Assembly (NCBI GenBank): GCA_027405735.1
Contig: JAPEHQ010000017.1
Location: 565,501-629,500, forward strand
Origin: Mucor racemosus
Taxonomy: Eukaryota > Mucoromycota > Mucoromycetes > Mucorales > Mucoraceae
Length of the DNA: 64,000 nucleotides
Direction of reading: 5' to 3'
The notes below the pieces were generated by a model. The model did not search any database and had not been told where the DNA came from. It worked only from the letters and a program-made list of their open reading frames with translations. Each line of letters begins with the position of its first letter. Position 1 is the stretch's first letter. Below are positions 34,412 to 46,279 of this stretch, piece after piece. A program made the position numbers and the translations under genes.

Positions 34412-34961
34412 TTTCTTCAAAAAATCCCATTTATTTTATCTTCAGTAATACCTCATACAACAACAATTGATATGTTTCTTGATTTCTTTTTCTTTTTCTT
34501 TTTTTTTTCTTTTTTTTTTTTTTTTAGCTTTTTCGTATTATATATATATTTCACAATCTTGCACACTCTCTCTTTTTTCCTTCTTATAATAATTAAAAAT
34601 TTGATCTGTATTATCGTTTTTATATTTCTTGTTTTATTTTGTACAACTGATTTTATATGAATTTCATTGGATGGATGATTATGATTATAAGGGCAATGTC
34701 AATAACCCCCCCCCTGGATATCATTACACCCAGAAACCAAAAAAATTACACTACATTAATAAGGCATTTTCTGTTCCCGAGTTTTTTGCTTTTTTTTATC
34801 TGATCTTTAATTGGTATTTTAAACTTTCACAACTGATTCCAGTAAATCCATCAAAATGAAATTGGAAAAGTTTTACCCATTTTCAGATTGGTATATAAAT
34901 GATTAAAGATTTCCTTGTTGTTTTTTTCTTTAAATTCTTTTTTTTTTTTAATATTAAAACA
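34248..34961. repeat. Intergenic region with long homopolymer tracts
   Basis: 714 bp between two plus-strand genes. It contains an A-run of about 39 nt (34370-34408) just downstream of the hydrolase gene, then T-rich stretches (34480-34526), a short C-run (34707-34714) and another T-rich tract before the acetyltransferase start. The A-run could mark a processed insertion, but no gene body precedes it. Confidence 0.55.
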
Positions 34962-35736
34962 ATGTCAACTGCTTACGGCAAAATCCCCAAACCACAAACT
35001 GCAGTGGATTTAGATACCATTTTACCTATTCATAAAACATTGCGTGATGGAACTGAAGGCTTAATTCAAAAGGTTGATCCTAATAATAAACCTTTGGTTG
35101 ATTATTTACATGCTCGATTCAATGCAGAGATCGAGGACGGGTAAACTTAAAATTTTTATTTACTTGATTGACAGGCACACTAATCTACTTTTGTAAAAAA
35201 ATAATCCAGATCTACTTATCCCCAAGAGAATTTACTTGATGAACAACAATTTAGGGATTATTTCCTCGGGTAATATAGATTTATATATATATATATATAT
35301 ATATATGGTAATGAATTAACTCTTGTACTATAGTTCTGATGCCTTTGTCATGTCTAAAGATGGTTTAATCGAACCCAACACAGCCTACAACTGGGATGAA
35401 AAGATCGTCGGCATGTTTTATGTCAAGCCCAATTACCCAGGTAGATGTTCTCATATTTGTAACGGTGGTTTCTTTGTTATGGATAGTCATCGTGGTAAAG
35501 GTGCAGGTGTTGTTATGGGCGAAGCATTTAAAGTAATAGTGCCTGCTATCGGCTACAAGGCCTCCATGTTTAATTTAGTGTTTGAAAATAATCCTGCTTC
35601 AATTGCCATTTGGAGAAAATTAGGTTTCCAACAAGTAGGCCGTGTACCCAATGCTGGTAGATTAAGAAATAGTCCTGATAAGCTTGTTGATGCTCTCATG
35701 TTTTATTATGATTTTACTACCGCTACTGTAGAATAA
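34962..35736 (+). CDS. MPR1-like GNAT N-acetyltransferase
   Basis: Three exons (34962-35140, 35210-35269, 35334-35736) give 213 residues. The ATG at 34962 (MSTAYGKIP) is preferred to an in-frame ATG at 34899 that would add a Phe-rich, unlikely leader. The GNAT core is clear: IVGMFYVKPNYPGRCSHICNGGF, acetyl-CoA loop MDSHRGKGAGVVMGEAF, FNLVFENNPASIAIWRKLGF and a C-terminal VDALMFYYDF. These phrases match the yeast Mpr1 family, which acetylates the proline analogue azetidine-2-carboxylate and proline-pathway intermediates and lowers oxidative stress. Substrate here is inferred. The second intron carries a (TA)n microsatellite (about 35281-35306). Confidence 0.88.
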
Positions 35737-37516
35737 ATTTAGATACAGTATCATAGATTAGATACTAGATTTTTGCCAAGCTTTTTCTGTTACTATTTTC
35801 AATGTACATCTATAATCATTCTTATTTTTATATGTAAATGCCAAAACAAAAAATATAAGCTGATAGAGCTTTTTTTGCAGTTACAATCCACGATAAACAT
35901 TTTGTTAAAATGTGGGTAAACGGATTCCCGATAATTCTTTAAAGCCCACGACTACCCCATCCAACACACTGATATTACATACCCCAAAGGATTTTTACTC
36001 GAATTTTCCCACTCCAAAAATAACAAATATGGTACCATTTGATAGACTATGACCAACAGCAACTATAACAATAAAAAAAACCATATTAATTGATTACTGC
36101 TAGGGGTAAAATATTCACCTTATTTACCATGTTTCACCAAAATGTCGCATAATCAACAATTTAAAGAGCGTTGTTTGATAGGGAAAAAATCAATCTCTGA
36201 TAGTAACAAGCATACCGTTCGATTCCCCTGGATCAATAGATGTATTTCAATGCATTTCCCCAACTTTTTTTTGTCGATAAAAATTTCATGATTTTGGATG
36301 AGGTATCATAAGGAAAAAATTGCAATTTGGACATTTTCGTGATTTGCACCCGAAAATCGGAATTTTTCGACAATACTTGTATTTTTGGAAATGGTCAGAA
36401 AATGTTCCTCTATCATCTAGGAACACTTGTTATAAAGTTGTATATTCTGTTTCTTGATTTTTTTGCGAAAAATCGTTTTTTTGATTTCTCCAAATTACTT
36501 AAAATTTTGTGAGAAACAAGTTGCTTCAAATAACATTATTTGGTGCGCCTTTAAATTTACTATAGATCGTATTTAATAAGCTACATGTATTTTCTATACG
36601 TTTTGTGATGATATTTGCGAAACAAATTTTAATTTTTCTAAAATCGACATTTTTCTGATCTGGAGGACAATTAAGATTCTAAGTATTCAAATCCCGCATT
36701 ACAACGTTTTTTACTAGATTTTTGGTAGCTATACCACATAAAGCAGTGATGAAGTATCCCAATACTATATGAAAAAGTATACAAGGCTTTAGAGAAGAAT
36801 AATATGCAGATTATGGATTAATTTTTATAAAGCTTTTGACATCCAATTTAATTTTTTGAAGAAAAAAATGTCAGGGCAATCATTCTCCGCTTTGGCATCT
36901 CAGTTGTTTAACGAGCTGCTTGGTGTTTCAAAATCATTTGAAATACACATACAAAAATATGATTAAACAAGCAAAAACAAGGAGAATACATGCAAAGTGA
37001 GTCTTCTGAAATATCCTATTTTTTCAACGAGAAAGATTATTTGAAACATAGTTTTTTTTTAAAAAAAAACCATAAATTAAATGTATGAGACGATGTTTTG
37101 CGATCATCTTAAGCACTGGCCTTTGGATTTGATAACAGATGGTGGTTACATGGTAAATGCTATGTGCTTTTAGCACTCATATCGTCAAATTTTGGAAAGT
37201 TTAAGTGTGTTTCCATGAGTTTATTAACAATCATTGGATTTAAGTTTGTTATTTGCACATAAATTTATGAGCAGTTTTTTGCGATTTACAAAGTTAAAAA
37301 ACCTCGACAACTACCTTGATCAATTAAACATATATCACCTCTCTCTCTCTCTCTCTGTCATTCGCAATTCAAACATATAAACAATAAAAAGAAAAAACTA
37401 AATTTAGGCATAGCCTTTATTTGTTGTAGAAGGGAAAGAAGAAGGTTTCGTTAATTTTTATTGATTTTTTTTTTTAGAAAAAAAAAAGCGATAACAAATA
37501 GTTATAAGGAAACACT
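35737..37516 (+). repeat. Intergenic region with a weak family A-like copy (about 36240-37080)
   Basis: 1.78 kb between convergent genes. Around 36280-36330 the phrase TTGGATGAGGTATCATAAGG with a following AAAAATTGCA echoes the family A block at 59092-59125, and repeated AAAAATCG/CGATTTT phrases follow, so this may be a strongly diverged copy. A (CT)n run lies at about 37338-37357. No credible gene is seen. Confidence 0.35.
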
Positions 37517-38302
37517 TTAGTTGGCCTTTCTACGGAAAGAACAACCTTCAGTCAAACGGGCACGACCACCAGTGGGTTGGCACAAGACGGTACCGCAAGA
37601 AGAACACAAGACAACGGTTTGAGCGTGACTGAAAACGGTGCTAATGTTCAAACAACCTAATATGAATAATGTCAGTTGAATATTCTCTCTCTCTCTCCAA
37701 ATGCTATGTATATATATAACTTACCAGGACACTTGACATCCATGAAGTAGGAGTTGGGAGACTGCACAAGTCTCTTGAGCTTGTGAGAGCGCTTCTCGTG
37801 TTCAACGGAAGGGTTAAGAAGATCGACGGCCAACTAATAATTATAAGGTTTTGATTAGAAAATATATTCCCAAATGACTAGCAATCTACCGCAGCAAGAG
37901 CATGGGAGCACAACACACGCAAACACACACATATATATTTATGATATAGATGTAAACTAAATGAATTCAATGATTGACTTTCGAAAGCAATGTCGGCAAT
38001 GACTTCCAGATAACAGTGCAATCTTTGTTTTAACAATGGTGAATATCAGCAATGTTTGTCATGATGTATTTTTGAGTATTCAAGGCTGCCATAGTAACAA
38101 TGTAATAATCGTCAAATTGTATTATATTATACAACTATCGAAAACTGAATCTTTTTTTTTTTCTGTATTTGATCCGTTCATCCATCCATCCATCTAATCA
38201 ATCTATTCACATTGCGCGTGGTATACATGATATATGTGTGTGTCTCATGTTTTGCTTTTGGTATTATACATGCTATGGTTGTGTATGATAACTTACAGTC
38301 AT
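37517..38302 (-). CDS. RPS27: 40S ribosomal protein eS27
   Basis: Three exons (38302-38297, 37833-37725, 37656-37517) encode 84 residues, the usual length. The sequence begins [11 protein letters not shown], contains [11 protein letters not shown], and has the C4 zinc finger as CPGC...CSSC, followed by [16 protein letters not shown]. It is a small-subunit protein of the 40S head/platform region. The first coding exon holds only the two codons ATG ACT, followed by a 463-nt intron, much longer than the 50-70 nt typical in this window; ribosomal-protein genes with a tiny first exon and a long first intron are common in fungi. Confidence 0.96.
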
Positions 38303-38680
38303 ATTACTGTGTCGAAGGCTTGGTAAAAAGGGAAGGTTTATATGTTTGTCAGGTTACGCTTCAAAGATATTGTTCGAGCACGTAGTCACAAAGAAGCAAA
38401 CCTTTTTCGATGACCTTCCTTTGAAAGCCCGGGTGTAGGAAGCTACGGATTGTTGACCCATTATTGACCAATCGGATATGTTCAATTAGTGGCACAGTTG
38501 ATCCTCTATTCATGGATCTAAAAAAGAACCATTGAGGGATGAGTTCCTGGACAATTTCTCGCAGTAGATATGTTGATTTGAGGTCAAATAAAAAAAAAAA
38601 AAAAAAAAAAAAAGGACGTTTGGCAAATTGATTCTCATGATAATATGATTTATTATAAATGATTTACTACGGTAACATTA
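38303..38680. other. Intergenic region
   Basis: 378 bp upstream of the eS27 gene and downstream of the acyltransferase gene (both minus strand), so it should include the eS27 promoter. It holds an A-run of about 23 nt (38590-38613). Nothing else was recognised. Confidence 0.5.
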
Positions 38681-40382
38681 CTAAACTACTCGAGATTGGA
38701 TTGCCCGTTTAACTAATTTTATATCCAAACTATCCTCCTCGTCCAAATCAACATGATTAAATACCTGTTGAAGATCATTTTGTATGGCATTTCGAATTTT
38801 TATAACCTCCAAAATACGTTTTTTACGACTACCTAGACCTCGCTTCAATACAAAAGCATCAAATAACTGAAATGCTCCTTTCCATTGTTTGAATTGTTCA
38901 TATTTACGATCAATGGAAACAATGTGCAGCCAAAAGAAGATGCCGATTGTCACTACAGCGAAAAACAAGCCAAAGAATGTGAATCGATAGAGGTAATACC
39001 ATTGCCATAAGAATAAAAACAAGTAGACAATGGGTACTACTAATGTGGCATGTAAGATCTTGTCTTGTGCTTTGACTTCTTCGTACATCTCATGCTTGGA
39101 AGAATGACGACTGATGAGATATAGAGGTAAATGTGCTAAAATGATGGGCAATGCGAGTGGTAAATCCATCAACAATGACATGGATTTCTTGAAGAAATCC
39201 TGGATAATGGTTCTGGATATGAGATTTTGAGGTTTTGCTTTGCTATTGCTGCCGTAAATTGCAAGATCAGTGTCTCGTAATTCAAGATCTTTCAATTCGC
39301 AGCTGTAAGCATGCAGATTATCAGCTAAATGTTTCAGATTATTTTGCTGAACAAATATATTGATTAAACTATATGTATAATGTAAATATATATATGCACT
39401 CTTTAGTTAGTTGTTATGTTTACCTTTTAGATACTTGAACAAAATCTGGCATACTGCCATATTCACCAGGAAACAGCATCTCTCTAGCCATAATAGCGCT
39501 CTTTCTATTAGGCCAATCAGGCGAATTAACAGTTAAATCCAATAATGATTCCTCTAATGCTTTAGTAACTAATTTCGCATTTAATTTGGGTGATTTATCG
39601 AAATCAGCTAAATAATCTTCCATTTGAATCGGTTTGCCGAATCTAGATGATATCAGTATGATTGTCTCCTCCCTCCTTCTCCCCCCAAAAAAAATAAGCA
39701 TGTATATCCAGCTTACCTCACAATGACTACACTACGATATTTCGATTTCTCGGTATAAATAATACCAACGGGCACGATAGCAGCAGGTTTTGCTAGTTGG
39801 CCATATTTATTATATCTGGGCTTATTTTTTATTAATTTAGCATACTCCAATGCCACCTATAAATATAGTAAAGTAAGTGAAATTTGTTTCAAATGAGTTT
39901 TTGTAAATCTTACAAAACTAGCGCCATCTCTTAATTTACTGATACGTGATAAAGTATGGCTTGTTCCTTCTGGAAATACGGCAATCGATTCTTTTAATTC
40001 CAAAACATCAAATGTAGCTTGATAAAGACCAATATGGTCTTTGGACTCTCGATCAACGGGAACACATCCGACGCTATTCAGGAATTGTGTGGCATACTTG
40101 TTAACAAATATTGAACTTTTCGCCCAATAGTGAAGATATTCTTTTAAGCAAGCATTACAAAGAATAGCTGGATCCAGCAACATATTATGATGTGTAGCAG
40201 CACTATTTACATATGTTAATATCTTTGGTTTTGATGATATTTCTAGTGTAACCTTACAAAATATAAGGTTGATCTTGTTTTGTAGCATCTTCATAACCTT
40301 CAATTTTAACATGTGAAAAAAAGGACCAAAGCGATATACGAGCCCATTGCTTACAAAACTCTGCTGCAAATCCAAATGGCAT
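38681..40382 (-). CDS. Glycerol-3-phosphate / DHAP acyltransferase (Sct1/Gpt2-like)
   Basis: Five exons (40382-40258, 40202-39914, 39856-39717, 39642-39424, 39368-38681) close into 486 residues. The PlsC domain has the catalytic HX4D motif (THHNMLLD, His47-Asp52), VPVDRESKD, FPEGTSH (about 118-124) and IVPVGIIY. The C-terminal third has hydrophobic segments (LLMDLPLALPIILAHLPLYLI and PIVYLFLFLWQWYYLY...FFGLFFAVVTIGIFFWL), as in the ER-membrane enzymes Sct1/Gpt2 that start phosphatidate and glycerolipid synthesis. Yeast relatives are longer (about 740-760), with a C-terminal extension missing here. The fourth intron (39423-39369) was placed at an acceptor that keeps phase; a nearer CAG would bring an early stop. 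Confidence 0.88.
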
Positions 40383-40509
40383 TGTTTTTATTTTATTTTG
40401 TTAAAAAAGAAAAAAGAAAAAGTAGATCTAATGTAAACTTTCAAGGGAGCTTCATCCATTTTAACTCTCGAGAAATCCCGCATTTGAAAAATCCCAACTT
40501 TTGGAGTTA

Positions 40510-42076
40510 TCACTTGTTGTTTAATATAGCTGCATTACTCTTTCTTAAACGTCTTTCATTCATTGGCTCAACACCGGCCAAGAAATTTGCTATTACAGCA
40601 AAGATAGCAACTGCAAGACTACCATACCACATTCTATCATAGCGATGATATTTATCATATAAAATACCAGCAACATAAGCGCCCAAAAATGCTCCAATTT
40701 GATGTCCAACAAATGTAATCGATGTTAATGTGCCTAGATACTTTTGACCAAATATTTGATTTACAAATTTAGTTGTAGGAGGAACAGTTGACAACCATAG
40801 GAACTATAAAAACGAGTTAATTATCGATTTTTTTTTTCATTATGTTGAATAATAAATCTACCCCAAAAAATACAGAAAATATCATTACTGTGGTGACTGA
40901 AATAGGGATAAACACAACAATTATGATTAACACTGCTCTGAGACCGTAAATACCCATTAATACAATACGCGGGCTTATAATAGTTGACAAATAACCTGAT
41001 AAAATTGTGCCAAACATGGAACATAAACCGAGAATTGAGATTGTCCATGCTATGTATAATTATATCATCAATTAAAAAGATTAATCATTAACGTAGTGTT
41101 ACATACCTGCCAATGAAGGATCAATGCCATTATCTTGCTATGAATATTTAAGACAAAAAATTAGTAAATGAAATTCAAAATGATGTGTGTAATTTACCAA
41201 ATATGCAGGAAAGTGAGTTGATAAAAATGAGATATGGAAACCACAAACACTGAAACCCAGGAAAATAAAAAGAAATGTTGGATTTGTAAATGCTTCTTTA
41301 AGGGCAGTTTTAATATCAGGAGCTGAAATGTCTTCCATGGGTCGATCTTTATTATCTTCTGTTTCATGTTGTACAATTTCTGAAGGGCTCTTTTCTTCGT
41401 CATAAGGGGTATTCTTTTCTGATGCTGTTACAACTTTTACCTGTTGAGCAGGTGTAGGTGGAATAGTTTGTAAAAAGTAAGCTAATGGAGATAAAGCAAC
41501 CATCAAGCCACCCATTACAACAAACGACCATCTCCAACCAATAGACGAAAGCATGGCTCTAGCAATAGGTAAAAAACAGCATTGACCAAAACTACCAAAA
41601 CTACTCACAATACCAAATGAGATGGTCTGATATTTTGAGTTTTGTGGAAAACGTCTTCCTACTGAAGCCAATACAATGGGAAATGAATTACCACCAGCGG
41701 AAATACCGATTACGATACCAAGAGCAAAAATAAATAAACCGGAAGAGTGATTGGAAGCATAGAGTATAAAACATCCAACAGCGTAAAATATACATGCCAT
41801 GAATATAGTCTTGCCAAAACCAACTTTTCTTTCTGCTAGATAGACTAAAAATGGCTGTGCAAAACCCCACATTAATTGTAGTAAAGCCGCCGCAATGGAA
41901 AATGTGGATCTATCCCATCCTGTGTCTCCTGTAATAGGAATCAAAAAAACACCTATCGTTTGTCTAATACCAAATGAAACCCATAAAATCATTGATCCAG
42001 CTATGCATGCCATAACAGGCGACTTTAAAAGTCTTTGATTTATTGACATTTGTGGTTTATCTATAGTAGAATCCAT
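40510..42076 (-). CDS. MFS transporter, monocarboxylate-permease-like (copy 1)
   Basis: Four exons (42076-41198, 41137-41107, 41049-40862, 40803-40510) give 463 residues with about 12 hydrophobic segments and a polar, acidic central loop (EKNTPYDEEKSPSE...). N-terminal phrases such as FGIRQTIGVFLIPITGDTGWDRSTFS and AQPFLVYLAERKVGFGKT fit the MFS branch of monocarboxylate/oxalate-formate-type carriers; the substrate is unknown. An in-frame ATG at 42160 exists, but the start at 42076 is preferred because the diverged paralogue at 63702 can only start there. The extra leader also carries a tandem 27-nt duplication. The stop lies 127 bp before the acyltransferase start on the same strand. Confidence 0.9.
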
Positions 42077-42800
42077 TTTATTTTGTTGATACAAGGAAAC
42101 AAAGATTCTATTTTGTTGATCCAAGGAAACAAAGTTTTTTTTTTCTCTTGGATCGTACATTATTTATAACCTTCTTAGTGTTTAGTAATCCAAAAATGTT
42201 TATACTACCCGTCACTGCAAGAGATTACTCCCACCGGCCTTTTCATTATCATATACCGGTATGTATACAGAGCACTTGTGGGTCAGCGAATGAAATTACT
42301 TTGATCTGATTTACCTATATTTCTCGCTCCCACTTTTTCTATAGATAAGGAAGACTAATCTTCTCTTTCAAATGCTTGGTAGAAACCTTATCTTGTAGGA
42401 CCGAGCTTCGGCTGCGCTTTTATTCTATTTATACGTTTTTTACAATGATCTATTTATGCCTCTTTATTACAATCAGATCTTCCTTCCCCCCAAAAGTGTA
42501 CATATTGTCCAATAATTTTATTTAACTTCTTATATGTAATATAGCTATACCAATAAATCTGAAAAGAGATATATATTTAATCAGATTTTACCTAGTCAGG
42601 AGGACGTCAGAAATTACGGAACGTATTCTCATTCACCTTTGCGAATTCTCGGAAGCAATGCGTTTGTTTTAATATTTTGTGGTACAATGTATTTAACATG
42701 TGCATGTAAATACGTTAACTGCTTGCGCATACAGTCATAATGAAATTTGTAATAATGGATCTACGTGAGAGTAAACTATACATCCAGGACCCATTAAAAT
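42077..42800 (-). promoter_or_regulatory. Duplicated upstream region of MFS copy 1
   Basis: This stretch is an inverted, diverged copy of about 63080-63701 upstream of the second MFS gene. Best-kept blocks are GGTAGAAACCTTATC followed by TGTAGG and AGCTTCGGC (about 42378-42412, matching the reverse of 63440-63476), the TTTGGATTACTAAAC region next to the start, and ATTACGGA/TGCGCATGTAAAT-type blocks farther out. The preserved GGTAGAAACCTTATC module suggests a shared regulatory element; that is inference. Confidence 0.6.
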
Positions 42801-43758
42801 AGAAAACAGGAGCTTTAATGTATGATATTTCTTGAACCGAAGATTTATTAAGCATACACATATTTATGAATCACTGTAAAATAGTTTTCTGTATGATAGA
42901 CACGAAGCATTGTTACTTTCAATATGTATTTACATGAATTACTTGAAAGTAGTTAAAAGCAGTTCAAGCAATTGTATCTTTTTAGATATTAGGTTATGAA
43001 AGCATACCCAACTTCTGTTCAAGAAATGTGGTAAAGGTAAAATAATAAGGTTTTGAGTTACGTAGATTATACCATTGCATATTTATAGCTTTGCTATTGT
43101 AAAAACCATTTAAATGCCATTTTTTATGGCTAGAATGTCAAATCGGAGGAAAAATGTTAATTGTCGTTGCATTGTTTAATCTTCGCACCCCCCCCCCCAC
43201 CACGCCACTAATTGGAGAGTAGTTGATGGTATAACATATCCCTAAATAATCGCAAATCAGGTATTCCTTTCTTTCCGATCAATACCTTTTACATCTTTAA
43301 GTTACCATATTACATGGAAGTACACACATATTGATATATACAATACGTAACAAAAATGTTGAATGTGAAGCTTTTCTTTCATCATCTGTTGGAAGGGTGT
43401 TAGCTTTTCTAAAATCTAGTCAGATCAAACCCCATCCATGATTATAGGATTCCATCAGTTATGACTGCATATATTAGCAATGCTCTTTGAGTGATGCAAC
43501 TAGGCTGAAAAACCACATCTTGCAAATGCAAACGCAACTACCTGTCACACTGTCACACTAAGAAGTGAATGATGATTTAATATCTCAATAATTGCATGTA
43601 ATCAGAAACTTGGCTACGGATCAAAGGATGATATTCATAAAGAATATATATGTACCTCATACCTACCTCGTTTTCTGAAGTAAACTTATTCCGTTTACAT
43701 ATCGAAGGAGAGCATGTAGAAAATCAAACAAGTGGGAGAGGAAGGGTTCGTCATACTG
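42801..43758. other. Intergenic region left of the palindrome
   Basis: AT-rich DNA with no recognised gene; it contains an 11-nt C-run (43188-43198). No clear match to the corresponding right flank was found, so the outer inverted duplication seems to lose similarity here. Confidence 0.45.
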
Positions 43759-43849
43759 AATGTGTTATTTTAAATACATATTATACTATATGATAGCACA
43801 TTAAATATATTGCTATGCACGTCCGTGCCTCTATGTATAAAACAAAAAT

Positions 43850-44940
43850 ATGTTGTATACGGTAAGAAATGCAGATTTTCAATAAAATTTCTAATCTTCA
43901 AAAGCAGAAATGCCCGATTTGCTATAGTACATCCGATATTAAACACTTTTTAAGATATACCTTAGACCCTGATAAATAGATATTAATTGGTTGTATTATG
44001 CTATTTGTTCTTAAAATTATTTTATATCTCACGAAAGAATCAAAAACACGTAAAATTCGCTGCTTTTTCCTTGAAAACTGGGTCTTATTTTTCATCCCTG
44101 CCCCACTTTTTTATTCACTAAATAACACCAAGAAAAAAACTATATGCCAATGTACCTGAGATGCTCAACTTTAATCAAAAAATAAGTATCCAGAAATATC
44201 CTATTTTTTGCAGTTGGTATTAATTTTTTAGCGCTAATGTTTCAGATTTCTACGCGTATTTCACTGCTAAAAATTGAAAATTTGAGGCTTCATATCTCTA
44301 CGAAAAATTAAGCTATACTGACACTTTTTAATAATAAAACTTACTTGTTTTAAATTGTTCAGTAATATATTTTCGTATAAAAAATTCTGAGCATTTTTAT
44401 TTTTTTTTTCTTTTTTTTTTGGCATTTCTGTAGCAGATTTCAAAAAATTGGTTAAATTGAACAACGTTTTTTTTTACATTCATGTCATCGAGCTTGTTAA
44501 GCTTTCTCGGACCCAGTTTAGTTTTTTTCAAAATATTGATTTTTCGTAGAGATATTCTCAAAAATATGTACAAAAAGATACCTTTGTTTCTAGCTTCAAT
44601 TTTTCCCCTGTATACCCTCATCCTAAATTCTGAACTTGAAAAAAAAATTCACAAAAACCTTGTTTTCTCTACGAAAAATACAGCTAGAAGGTTCAGCAAT
44701 GGCTCGACCGATAGATTATTTTTTTTGTATTATAACCATTACTTATATTTGAAATTTATTTATAAAAGGTGATGTATATTTCAAAAAACCTCCAAAATTT
44801 CAATCGCATTTTACGCAAAACTTAATGTGAATCATTCATCTGAAACTTGTTTAGATGGATACATAACCCAAAATTGTACAAAAACCATTTAATACATTAG
44901 GTATACTTAATTTTTTAAGTCGAGCCGAGCCTGATTATTG
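43850..44940 (-). repeat. Dispersed repeat, family A copy in left arm
   Basis: Reverse-strand copy of family A, mirrored at 58780-59868 in the right arm. It carries the motif CTACGAAAAAT or its complement at several places (near 44305, 44540, 44668). Open frames of 60-100 codons here and their mirror images are repeat-derived and show no domain. Confidence 0.65.
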
Positions 44941-45044
44941 CTCACAAACCTTTGTTCCATATTACGCAATTGGTGGCATACATGATGTAGACATTATTAT
45001 TCACGTCCTAGATTTCAAATGTATGATTTGTTTTATATTTGTAA

Positions 45045-45277
45045 TGTTATGTCTTATGTCAATAATATATCCAGATCTTACATCCAATATTTTTGTCTAT
45101 AATCAAATTTATTAGTAAAACAGCATGCGTCCACATTGATTTACATCATACTCTTAGATAGTAAACCCTTGTAATAGTTATAATGAACGTGTATAATGAA
45201 TATATCTCCTGGATATATCGTTAATAAGAATGTAATATTTTTGCAAAATTATTTCTACAGGCTCTTTTAAAATTTTA
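45045..45277. mobile_element. Old solo LTR, 233 bp, left arm
   Basis: A TGTTATGTC...-type segment homologous to the 245-bp solo LTR at 7864-8108, with near-direct repeats TGTAA (before) and TGTAG (after) and a decayed 3' terminus. Mirrored at 58441-58673. It predates the palindrome because both arms have it. Confidence 0.6.
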
Positions 45278-45413
45278 TGTAGTACGTCTTATGTATGTGG
45301 CAATATTCATTGCTTTAGCCTTGGCCTTTAGTGTTATATGTTTCATTCTCTACTCCTTACCAGCCTTTAATTAACAGAAAAATAAATAAAAAAAAAGACT
45401 TTTGAATGGGGAA

Positions 45414-46140
45414 TGCAGTAAATTACGATGTTATTTACTAAAATAAAAAAAATATAAAAATAAAAGCAGTAGAAATACAATTATAATCAGCTAAAGTTTT
45501 TATTACAAAAGATTTCTGAAGAGTTAAAATAATTGAAAAGTATGAGGGTATTTATAGTGATTTGGAGAACTTGGATACCATCAGACTTGAATGGATGTAT
45601 ATTTAGTAATCTTCCAGTTTTGAGTACATTGTTATTGATTTGATATTTTAAGGGGTAAATTGTATAGAGCATTGACCATAAGGGATTGTATGTCAAGTGT
45701 GACAATATCGACCTTTTGGGAAATGGTTGTTTTTGTTTATTTCTGTTATATCTATTTTATGTAACCTTGATTTTTAAGGGGTAGTTTTTATATGCTTGAA
45801 TCTTATTTATATTGATAGTGCAACTACGATATAGATGAGTAGTTGACTAAATTGATATCTTTGTTTATTATCATTATTGATTTGGATAGAATCCTGTTTT
45901 GATATATATGTCATTTGTGTAATTGATTGCGCCGTGATCAAGGGTGCTATCATCTACACGACATGTATGGTTCAAAAAGGGTATTTCATATTTTTAGCAT
46001 GCGTTTGTTATTGTGTTCAATTGAAGCGTTTGTTTATTATCGTTGTTCACATTTCAAGTGGCATCATATTTTATGAGCGACACTTGAAATTTAGGTTGTT
46101 TTTATTTTATCAAGCGTTTTTAGTATGTAATTCCACTGCA
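45414..46140 (-). repeat. 3' LTR of the Ty3/gypsy element
   Basis: 727 bp, apparently identical to 51451-52177, TG...CA ends. Short open frames within it recur in every LTR copy of the window and are not genes. Confidence 0.95.
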
Positions 46141-46279
46141 TTGCCCCCAGCTAAACTTTTTATACGAGTGAAAAGTTGATAAAAGAAGTGGAATGGAATG
46201 AGTAGGAACATTGAAATGTTATTATAGATATATAAGACATGATTGGGAATCCTGTCAAGGAAATATTTGCACAGTAGTG

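Noticed and set aside
36190..36235. GTTCGATTCC resembling a tRNA T-loop
   Set aside because: No matching acceptor, D or anticodon stems could be drawn around it.
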